The notes under the pieces: generated by a model
The model's input: only the letters and a program-made list of their open reading frames with translations
The model's database searches: none
Told to the model about the DNA's origin: nothing
DNA from: Lentinula raphanica
Taxonomy: Eukaryota > Basidiomycota > Agaricomycetes > Agaricales > Omphalotaceae
Length of the DNA: 64,000 nucleotides
Assembly: GCA_027919835.1 (NCBI GenBank)
Contig: JANVFP010000011.1
Span: 744,001 to 808,000, forward strand
Reading direction: 5' to 3'
Made by a program: the position numbers and the translations under genes
Shown: piece by piece, positions 22,330 to 32,502 of the stretch
Layout: each line of letters opens with the position of its first letter
Numbering within the stretch: position 1 is the stretch's first letter

Positions 22330-24217
22330 ATGTCTTCAACGTCCTCCATCAGTTTAACGAGTTCCATACCCTCTGTCACTGACACAGGTTCGTCATCATC
22401 TGCCTTTTCTTCATCCGTGTCAGATAGCTCATCGCTTTCTACCACGTCGAGTGAGTCTATTCACCCGAATTTCGAATTCTTATTCGCTCCTTGTTTTCTT
22501 CCATTGATGTTGTTGAATATCAATCGTTAACTCGCTTTCATACAGCCACGGACTCTTCTACTTCATCTTCGGACACAATCGCCCCGTCTTCTACCTCGTC
22601 TACCTCGTCATCATCATCGTCTTCATCAACATCTTCTTCATCTACTTCGTCATCTTCCGACTCATTGACCACGAGCATCTTGCCTCCCACGTCAAGTTCA
22701 TCCAGTACTTCGACTCCCGGTGCAACCTCGACGTCTAGCACCGATTCTACTTCTTCAATCTTGAGCACCTCAAGTACATCCATCTTGACTGCTCCGGTTA
22801 CTACTGTAGTGCGAACTACTATTGTGTAAGTTGTCTTCTTCTCTTGCAACTGGTTATTTTTAATCTTCAATCTTCCCTCGCACCATATCTCGATGCCACG
22901 CACTTTCTTCGGCGATCTTGCGATGTCCTCCACCCTATCTGTGCCGTCTTCATTCCCTTCATATTGTCTACAGTGGCACATCGGATGGTCAGGTTTTTAC
23001 GACGGTGTTTTCCACCGAGTCAACTGCCCCAGCCGGTGCTACAGTTGTGGTTGGTCAGTCATACATGTCATATAGAATAGAGATGCCTTCAGCTCATCTC
23101 TATCTTCCATCTTTGATCGTGGATATCTTTAGGTTCCGACTCAGCTGACACATCGCAAACTACCTCCCACACTGGCGCCATTGTAGGGGGTGTTGTGGGA
23201 GGTGTTGTAGGCCTTCTCCTTTTGATCCTTGGTGCACTATGGTATATCCGGCGACGTCGACGTTTACAAGACGAAGCGTTTGACGGTAACTTTGACCCCG
23301 ACCGCATCGTACGCCCAGCATCCGGAGCCGGGAATCTCGGTAGTCGCGGTCCTACACTGCCCAACATACCTGTCACAAACTCGGATGAACATATCGGTCC
23401 TGGCTCCCCGCAGATGGCAGAATTAGAAGATGATGGAATGGGTGGTCGATTGAATGGTTCTGCGATAGGAGCAGGAGTTGTTGCACCGTATCCCCTTCAT
23501 CAACCGACTATGTCGCCTTCACGTTCTGCGGCTAGTCCGCCGCCTTCAGCTCGATCCTGGGGCAATTCTTCGGACGCACAACATAGCATGTATAACGGGA
23601 ACATGGCTGACTGGCGTGGACCCTCTCCAGGCCCTTCGATACCCACACAATATACAGGGGGATCAGGGTCTGGAGTTCCTCCGTCAGCTTATTCGTCTGG
23701 AATGATTGCAAATCTTCCGCCAGGAGCTGCCCCTGGTATACCACCTAGTGGATATGTAGGTGCCACAGGATCCCATGGACGCCGTTATTCCGCGGGTACG
23801 TCCGCATCTTCGGGCGATCGCCAGTTGCTGCATGCTACCGGTGGCACTGGAAGTGCGAGCAGCTCAGCGGGCGGTGGTAGTGTGCAGAACGGGAGCCGAT
23901 TTGCTGTCGCGAATCCTGATGAAGGATCTTATGCCGGTGGTTACAATGAGGATTCCCGTAGAGCATATATCGCTGGCGGACCCAGTGGTGAGTTTCAAAG
24001 CAAGACAAGTACGATGCTCTATTCATTTCGTTCGATAGGTAAATCACCTACTGGCCCTTCACAACCTCAACCCCGTGATGTACTGGTGCACGAAGATGGT
24101 GGACGCATAGACACCACACCCGAGTCGGAAGGTCCAGAAGAAATTCCACCCACCTATGACAGCCTTTTAGGTGCTGCAGGTATGGCGTCTGGATCAAGAT
24201 CTGAAAAGCATTCTTAA
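22330..24217 (+). CDS. Ser/Thr-rich single-pass membrane protein
   Basis: Four exons encode about 520 residues. The first 170 are almost only Ser and Thr (heavily O-glycosylated if luminal), ending in the segment GTSDGQVFTTVFSTESTA. One membrane helix follows (AIVGGVVGGVVGLLLLILGALWY) at roughly residues 185-208, then a basic stop-transfer stretch IRRRRRL. The remaining 310 residues are a disordered Gly/Pro/Ser cytoplasmic tail with a PPTY-like motif near the end (EIPPTYDSLL) that could bind WW-domain proteins such as Rsp5. There is no N-terminal signal peptide. The layout resembles Mid2/Wsc-type surface sensors, but no cysteine-rich WSC domain is present. Function is inferred from layout only. 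Confidence 0.75.
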
Positions 24218-24399
24218 ATCGTCAATGAACTACACACACACAACCTTGTTCACGTCAGAACGGAATATTGTATGTTATATTACACGACTTGCTAACTTAG
24301 GGCATCTGGTGCGAGACGTGGTGAAAGACAGCCACCTTTGCTTCAACTGCCGCAAACTCTTGATTTAATACATAGACGTTTTCCATTTACAATGATACA

Positions 24400-27300
24400 T
24401 CATTCCAAGAAGAATAAAACATCACCGAGATTAACTTGACCGCCTTCCTGAACACCTTTTCCCAACGCTTTCACTGTTTTTCCTACATGTTGTTTGCCTG
24501 CTTTCACTGGAATCTCTGTTTTCATTGCTTCAAGGATAATCAACACCTCATCTTCATACTGTATAACGGCTCCAGGTTCAATCAAGACTTTCCAAATCAT
24601 GGCGGCAAGTGGAGCAGGAAAAGAGACCAAGGTACCTACTAAAAGTGTTACCAAGGATTTGATACTGAACTTCTTCAAGCAGACCACACACCTGAGATTG
24701 TCATACTGTTCAACTCATGCTCAGGTTGCACGGAATGATTCCTCTGTTCTTCTAACCATTCTGTAAGGAGATCCTTCTCTCTGTCATCGATGTTTGACTT
24801 CCTGTGAACAGCAGTTGTCTGAAACATGAACACTCACATTTTTTCCTGCTCAGAAACTGCTTCAGCTTGCTGACTGCGGAATACAATAATTTCTGCTTCG
24901 ATTGTGTCTATGAAATTGGTATATTCTTTCATTGAGAAGACACAGTTTTCCATCTGTAGAGAACCTCATGAGGTGTTAGATGTTACTGATCAACTTGAAC
25001 AATCTAGTTTAACCTTCAACGAATATTGTCCTGCATCAAACTGTTGCTCCAGCTATTGCAAAGTTCAGTGAAGGTATCAATTGTAGAATGACAACCCTGC
25101 CTTTGTATACTCAACCTCATTGATGACTTCAAAATGTATCTATAGGTTATCAGGACTAAGTAGTAGTCAAGCCTTATATAACCTAGAGAGTGTTTACCTG
25201 ATCAAATGGTTGTAATAACCAAGGATGGTCAACTGAAAAATTGCTTCCTTTTCCCCAGGTTTGCCAAGAGGGCAAGGTTCTACCATACAGTTGATATCCA
25301 CCTGGTGATTCTACAGGATATATTGCTGAAACCAATCCTGCAATTCCTACAGCACCCTACCATCAATACAAATGCATAAGCAGTCACTCATCAAAAATTG
25401 CAAAATTCCATACTCTAGGTGTGTAAGTTCTTGAAGGGTTCATTTTCTGTCCTACTAATCGACACCTGGGGTCAATCTTCCACAATAAATGTTGAGTGAT
25501 TGTAATTTTCTATTGTAATTTTTGCAATAAATGACTTTACTTACAGGGACAAGAAAAGGACAGGCAAGATAGAATCCTACACCAAGGACAAGCTGCCAGA
25601 TAAGAAATAAGTTACAATAGTGCAAGAGTTTCAACGGAGACTCTACTTACATAGTTTGACTGAACAAGTTTTTGCAGTGCAGCTTGAATACTCTTCAATC
25701 CATTATTTTTTGCAAGATATTCAACATTACTAGGCAGATAGACTGCTTTTTTGCGACTACTCTTCATATATTGCAAAATTGCTTCTTGGCACCATTGGTC
25801 ATTCAAGACTACCGGAAATGTAAAGCAGCGACCAGGAAAAGTCAGGTCAGTCACTGAGTCAGGTAGAGCATAAGCAGCCTCTGTTAAGACTGTTAAGAGC
25901 ATTGCTTGTGTGATTTGTTTGGGGTTGAAGTGGCACTATGGAAAATTATTAAAAAATACAATTAGTTCTGTGATGGAAACTGAATAGTAAAAATGCAACC
26001 ATTGTTGACCGGATGCAAGGTGCAAATCCTTCAATACCAGTTGCCTTCTGTTTCATGACTTCCAACTCAAAAGCATGGATGTATGCCCTCATGGCAAGGT
26101 CTAGATGCATTGGTCCACACTCAACTAATATTGCTGAATCTCCAGCCTATGTATCATTAGTTAATAGTTTACTTAACCAAGTCATCAACAAACCTGGCGG
26201 AAGACAAACCCTGGCTTTTGTCCTTGCATATTGATAGTATGGAGTTTGGGATTAGGATGCTGCATAGTTTGATTGAATCCAAAATCAGGCAGCATCTTTG
26301 GCATACGGAAGTTGGACAATATTGAGTTTTGGATATTGTAAACCCAATCCTCCCATATATTGCTCATTTGTATAGCTTTTTCCCATGTAGTGGGCACAAA
26401 CTTTATCAGTGCACCAGGGCAGAGTTGGCCCAGCATCCACCTGAAAATAATTATAGCTATTATTTGAATAAAATAGAATATTTTCACTTACATATCTGCT
26501 GAAATGACTGTACAGAGACAAACATATCCACCCATATCAGGTCCTTCCTTGGTAAGAATCACAGGAGTGTCTCCATTAATGTTGACTGTTCCAAGAGCAT
26601 AACCATTGTCAAGAATGTTGCTTGGATGTGAACCCCCATCACCACCATTTTCTCTAGCCCAGAGTATCTTTTCTGCACTCTCCAACCTGATTCCCTGTCT
26701 ATTGCTTGAGCCACTGACTTTCCAGGAAATTTCAAACAATCTCTCAGTTGATGCCACAAACTCCTGATCATTGTGAGGCCCATTGAGAACATGTATCTGC
26801 CAGTGTGTGGGATAGTTTGGAATTAAGTTTTGAGGTAGCTTTAGCTGAGGCAGAGTATCTGTATTTTTAAGAGCTATGTGATCCCCGATTATAAGCTGTC
26901 TTCCCTGAAGTTCAGTAAATTAGATTATAGCTTTTATAAAGTTAAGCTTAATATTAAGTACCTGATATCCTCCAAACTGTATAGAGGTTGCTTTGGAGCC
27001 AAGATATTTTGGAATTTGTGGAAAACCTCCCTGAATAGCAATATAGTTTCTGAGTCCAGGAGTTGCTTCTCTAGCCCATAATTTCACAATGGCATTTTGA
27101 GGCACTTCTATTGCTGTCCACATATCACAGGCCTTATTGTTCACTTCCACTTGTAATTGTTTTCCAGTCACTGCAATAACTCCTCTGATATGAAAATGTA
27201 AAATAAGGTCCATGCCTGCAATCACAATTGATTCCAATGCTTCAACCTCCTTAGCATTTCCAGCCAGAATATTGGCAAGTTGAAATGCTATGAAATCCAT

Positions 27301-29238
27301 TGGTCCACTGACAGGTATTCCAAGACCAATAAGGCGGCCAGGTAAATCTTGTACAGTTGTTTCCAATCCAGGTGACAGCACAGTAAAAGCACTACAAAAA
27401 GGTCCTTAGTAATCCACTACAGAGTTAAAATGTTTCACCAAGCATACTGTACTTACTGGGGTACATAGGAGAATCTTCTCAGGAAATCTGTAGTTGTATT
27501 TCCTTGTTGATATTCAGCACTGAAAATGATTTGTTTCAGGTAATCAAGATTATTTGGGGGACCTTGAATTTCAACAGAATTGAGGGCATCCAGCATTCTC
27601 TGCAAGGCTTCTGTTCTAGTTGAGCCTGACACAATCAATTTACACAGCAATGGATCAAAGTGCTGTGTTATTTCAGTTCCTGTAGAAATCTGCATGTCAT
27701 ATAGTGATAATATTAACAATCTTTTGCAGAATTGAGAGTTATGATGATTACTTACCCAAGATTCTACCCTGAGCCATGGTGGCAATGCTTCTCCATATCC
27801 AAAATCAACATGTTGTAAAATGCCAGTGCATGGTTTGAAAGAATCATATGTATTTTCAGAATAAATTCGAGTTTCAATTGCGTGTTGGCCATTACTCAAG
27901 AACTTTCCCTGCTGCAAGGGAAAGGACTCAGATTTGTGTTGTGCCAATCCAAGGTCAATCATCATTTTGATGATGTCAGTAGCATATATGACTTCAGTCA
28001 CTGGATGTTCAACCTGTTCAACATTGATTACTACTGATTACTTTTGATTTTTGTTTTCAGAATCTGAACATGACATTACCTGTACCCGAGTGTTCATTTC
28101 CAAGAAATAATATTGATGAGAAATGTCATCAACAATGAACTCTACAGTGCCTGAGGAGTTCTGTAAGTAATACAATAGTTCATGGTAACAAAATAAACCC
28201 ACCTGCGGATCCATATTTGATGTATATGCCCAATTTAACAGCATCACTTATCAATGCAGCTTGTAGCTCTACTAGACATTCAGTAAAACACTGGGTGAAT
28301 GACAATAATAATGAATACCTGGATGAACAAGACAGAAAGGACTAGGTGACTCTTCTATCATCTTCTGATGCCGCCTCTGAACACTACATTCTCGTTCTCC
28401 CATATTTACAACAGCACCCTTGCCATCACCGAAGATCTGAGTTAATGTATAGTAAGTATTAGCATCTGTTCACAAGTATATGGATACAACACTTACCTGA
28501 ACCTCAATATGATGAGCAGCAGGCAAATACTTCTCAATGAATATGCCTGAATCTTGGAACAATGACTGAAAAATGGTATCATTAGATTTCAGAATTTGTA
28601 AAAGGCTACATTGTGATAGTTGATCATACCTTTGCCTGCTTAGTTATGTTTGAAAATCCTTGCAGTAACACTTGCTCATCATCACAAACAACAAGTCCCA
28701 TTCCTCCTCCACCTGCTGTTGCCTTTAGGATCACAGGAAATCCCAATTGCTGAGCTATACTGATAGCTTCCTGCTTATCCACAACAAGCCCATTTGAGCC
28801 TGGTACAATAGGGATTCCTGCCTTCTTGGCAATATCCCTAGCATGGTGCTTAATCCCCATAGTCTTGATTATTTCAGGACTTGGCCCCAGCCAGGTAACT
28901 CCATTGCCTATAACCATTCTTGCAAACTCCTCATTTTCGGATAGGAATCCATAACCTGGATGAAGAAGGGTGACAGAATATTGCTTGCAAATTGCAACAA
29001 TAGCTTTGCTATTGCAGTATGCTTTAAATTCTGATTCACCAGAGGAAACTGGGAGAGGAATAGCTTTATCTGCAAGCATCACATGGGGTGCTAATGCATC
29101 GGAAGGAGTGTAGATGGTCAGTGTAGAAAGCCCAATCTCCTTTGCAGTTCGAAGGATACGGACTGCAATTTCACCACGATTGGCAATCAACAATTTTTCG
29201 CCTGTGTACATTGTATCTGTTGGGTGAAGAAATGGCAT
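24400..29238 (-). CDS. lamA: Multidomain biotin carboxylase: LamA-like / urea carboxylase-like
   Basis: A multi-exon gene for about 1,150-1,200 residues. Order on the protein: biotin carboxylase ([36 protein letters not shown], the ATP-grasp loop [12 protein letters not shown], then [20 protein letters not shown]); KipA/AHS2/PxpC-like domain ([38 protein letters not shown]); KipI/AHS1/PxpB-like domain (near 25600-26000); and a C-terminal biotinyl domain with the lysine motif [10 protein letters not shown]. This is the urea-carboxylase order without the amidase that fungal Dur1,2 carries in front. Next to a LamB/YcsF gene it is better read as the partner of that protein in lactam or 5-oxoproline opening. 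It lies 45 bases after lamB on the same strand. The gene looks AT-rich against its neighbours, which may mean transfer. An alternative start is the ATG at 29208. Urea carboxylase itself remains possible. Confidence 0.8.
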
Positions 29239-29283
29239 AGAAAGCAGTCAACTTATATACAATCATTTCCGTACTTTGTACAA

Positions 29284-30572
29284 TTATACATCATCTCCGA
29301 GTAAGCAGCGGTTACTCTCATCAACAATATATTTCACAAGCTTTGCATTCTCAAGGGCACCCTACATACAATAAGGCATTTGCGTGAGGAAAGATAAGCA
29401 ACACATGATGGCACGCACGGGAGTATCTGAATGACAACATATAGTCACCTCTCCAATGTTGGAACCTAGCGGAAGGAATGTGTTTGCATTGGTCGATATT
29501 TCATGGGAGTTCAGTAGCCTCTCCACCTGAGAAATGCTTGAATCAGTTGCAGCCTCTTATCAGACATGATACCAAGTATACTTACACGTTGACGAATAAC
29601 CTCAGGTTTCACAGGATCGTGGACTCTTTGGGAAGATTCAAGATGATATATGGACCAACAAAAGGAACTTTTACTCACTGAGTGATGAGAAGTTTACCAG
29701 ATCCGTCGTACTCTAGGTCTGCAAACCATTCTGTGAAGTCGCTTATGAAGCCCAATCTAAATTCAGTACTCTGTAGGAGTTCATACCAGGAATGAATGGA
29801 ACCCCTAAGTCTTCAGCGGCTCTCTGATGAGCTGTCCCAGCGAGTCCAACAAATGACACTGGATGACCTGGAGAAGAGAAAATCTTGCACACACTGACTG
29901 CTGCGCGCGCTAGCTCATCAGATCTAGCTGTTTGTCCATAGATAGCACCATGAGGTTTGATCTGACAAGTTGCTTGAGTATAGCACGGTCTACGGATCAG
30001 GTAGATTCAACGACCAACATGGTTCAAGACTAAGCTATGTCTTGCGAGGAAACCACATAGTGCCCCGACCTGATAGACGAAGCAAGATACTAGCTCGTCC
30101 TGACAGAACATGGCCCTAGATATCAGCATACTTATATCAGAAATGAAGTTCATGAGAGCATCTCACCGGTGCCATTGCCATCTCCCTGCGTCCAAATCCT
30201 TGTTTGTCGGGTAAAGACGGATGTGCACCTATAAGGACAGAATTCTCTTTTGCCCACTGGACTGTCTTATCCATTATCATGAAATCACTGGAGGTTCATG
30301 AGATGCATTTGGATTCTAAGTGGAAGAGGTTTCGTACGAGGCATGAAATCCACAGGCCACATTAGCAAGGTGAATTGTTTTCATCAATGCCTCGTCATCG
30401 GTCTATATCCAAGGTTCGGTTGATAACGTCTGGTTCGACTAAGGATAACATCGCTTGCCAGAGTGTAGAGGGAAAATCCCTGGATACATATGACAATGAG
30501 CAAAATTTGCATATGTGTAGACGAACTGACCTCGCCGAGATCACAGTTTACACTAGCTTTGAGAGGGAACAT
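29284..30572 (-). CDS. lamB: LamB/YcsF family protein (5-oxoprolinase subunit A-like)
   Basis: About eight short exons give roughly 250 residues, the usual length. [14 protein letters not shown] matches the family start (N-C/A-D-L/M-GE), then [26 protein letters not shown] with [17 protein letters not shown], the [16 protein letters not shown] block, [20 protein letters not shown] and [13 protein letters not shown]. The end is [19 protein letters not shown], with a stop at 29284. The family is named after Aspergillus nidulans lamB, needed with lamA to use 2-pyrrolidinone; bacterial members (PxpA) act with PxpB/PxpC as ATP-dependent 5-oxoprolinase. The second intron (30403-30458) seems to use a GC donor (CTG|GCAAGC), though a weak GT nine bases inside also keeps frame. 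Substrate remains inference. Confidence 0.88.
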
Positions 30573-31040
30573 GTAGGCATGTCGATGGGATTAGAAATCG
30601 CTCCTTGTATTTATATGCTGACATGTGGTCCTGCGCGTGAGAGGAGTTCTCGAAATAACATATGTCGTATCCACTGCACAAGATCTTTCGAAGGACGAGT
30701 GATGGTTAACGATACAAGCTTGTTTGATTACGTGAGCTCTCTCGGCCCTCAGCGTCATTCAGCGTCTCCAGCCAGCGCTAGCGATTTTCATCCACTGGAA
30801 TTTGGAAATATTCAAGAGGCGATTGAGGACTTATAAGTTATAACGAATCGAGAACGAGAAGTCTTGATTCCGTCTATGTAACGATAAGTAATATAGTAAG
30901 TTGCAGGGCTCTGCGTAATACAGAGCCAACGCAATGCCAGAAATAGTAGTCCAAGATACGGATGTGTTTATGCGAAGTCATAGTACAGATGAGTGAAGTG
31001 AGCCAATAAATGTACATAGTATACAGCAATGATTGGAATA
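30573..31040. other. Intergenic region upstream of lamB
   Basis: This holds the lamB promoter on one side and the 3' end of the 31 kb gene on the other. A plus-strand frame (30375-30836) runs over the lamB first exons and is a shadow. No motif for a named regulator could be assigned by eye. Confidence 0.4.
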
Positions 31041-31777
31041 TCAAAGAGATCGTAAAGCGCGCACCACATCCGCAGGATTTTCCTCCTCCCATCGTCGACC
31101 GGCCTTCTCCCATAACCACTGCCTGACAGTACCATGGCTCCTGGTACTAGATCTCGGATCCACAGATGAATGTGTTTGGGCAGTATAATGTGCCACCGAA
31201 GGATCCCAGAGCTCCTTTTCTGAACCTTCTGATCCTGAATCGGTGTCGGAAGCCTGTGCGCTCTTGAAATCCCGTAGCCGCTGGACAGTGACAGAGTCTC
31301 GGGCTCTCCCTTTCTTTCGAACGCTATCTGAATGCGACAGCTCCCGATCATGGGTACAGATTCGGGTAGGGGCGAGAGGAACAAGATCATCTGGAATTGG
31401 TTCTCCTAGGTGCCGTTCGAGTTTCGTGATACGTTTTTGTCTGGCAGTTCTCGGTGTAGGAGGGGCCTGCAGTATTGACGTTGGACTAGACGATGGAGGG
31501 ATTTTGGATGAACGTGAAGGGCACGCCAGAAATTCGGAAGAGGTATTGAGCGTCAACAATACAGACGGATGTTTGCCCTTTTGGTAGCTGGAGGGGGGAG
31601 ATGAAGTTTGTAATTGTTTCGGGGATATAGAGCTCGATGGATCAATGGGCAGAGGTGGAGCAGGCAAAGGTCGCGGAGGAAGGTTTCTATTGAGCGACGA
31701 AATGGAGGTTCTGCTGGACTCCGGTGTAGGTGGTCTAGGTAAGGGTCGAGGGCAATTCTGCGCATTACTTTTTGTTT
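31041..31777 (-). CDS. Hypothetical Pro/Ser-rich protein, 5' end unresolved
   Basis: The C-terminal part is well supported as a long frame: PRPLPRPPTPESSRTS and MPAPPLPIDPSSSISPKQLQ (disordered), then a possible helix TARQKRITKLERHLGEPIPDDL, a Ser/Asp-rich segment and a final TVRQWLWEKAGRRWEEENPADV before the stop at 31041. The frame also stays open further upstream, to about 31840 (LIFIDVELFLNRSVV), and may begin in still earlier exons near 31.9-32.2 kb, but I could not find the true start. I recognise no domain. The tryptophan-rich C-terminus looks ordered and is the best handle for a search. Confidence 0.5.
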
Positions 31778-31849
31778 CTGCAGCGAGCGTGACAACAGAA
31801 CGATTAAGGAAGAGTTCAACGTCAATAAAAATGAGCCTTACTAGAAGAA

Positions 31850-32502
31850 ACTGGATATGATTTACGTGTGGTCGTATGATAATACATTCGTTAGTTCAAG
31901 AGAGTGTGGACGACGAAGGAAGATAAAACCCTCATGAGGTTGGACTTAAGGGAAGAGGATTTTCTTGATGGTGGCAAAGCATCAAAGCGACATAAGAATA
32001 CCGAGTTCGAAAGCGGTGCCAAGATGTGATCTCAAAAACAAATTGCCAAATTGTCAAGAATGTTGAGAGCAAATTTTGTTCTTCTAGAATGAGTTCAGCT
32101 CTACCGTAACCTATGGAAGCTGAGTTATGAATCGCACCGAGCGCAGGTCCAGAAGGAAAACATACTGATAGCCCAACATTCCCCAACATTCCCGAAGTGA
32201 GAGCGAGCAGAATGAACAGAGGTCTGGAGCTCAACTGACCGAACTGAAGATACTCGGCCCGCCATTTGCAACCGTTGCCAGCCAGCGGGACACCGCCTCA
32301 GGAGGACGTTGCTTCAGGCGGACTTCCGTTCAAGTCTAAAGCGCAACTTCATGCACCCTTTGAATGTCGGAACATCTGGCGTTACCCAAAAAATGATATT
32401 GTTGCGCACAAGATTGTACGAATGACCATGCGAATATGAATACGGTGATACCGCAAATATGACTCTACCCCACATAGATACGAATCCATCGTACGATTGG
32501 TA
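31850..32502. other. Intergenic region, possible 5' exons of the 31 kb gene
   Basis: A minus-strand frame at 31932-32234 starts MSSRPLFILLALTSGMLG but does not join the downstream gene in frame. The left part may hold its leader exons; the right part is the 3' flank of the S41 peptidase gene. Nothing else is visible. Confidence 0.35.

Noticed and set aside
22538..22981. A 147-codon minus-strand frame rich in Glu, Asp and Val.
   Set aside because: It is the reverse complement of the Ser/Thr-rich exon of the membrane protein at 22330.
29208..29300. Possible splicing that fuses LamB to LamA: a GT donor lies right before the lamB stop and a ccaacag acceptor right before the second lamA ATG.
   Set aside because: The donor leaves phase 0 but the acceptor needs phase 1 to enter the carboxylase frame (it would read IQCTQA), so a fusion would be out of frame. 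Two separate genes are the better model.
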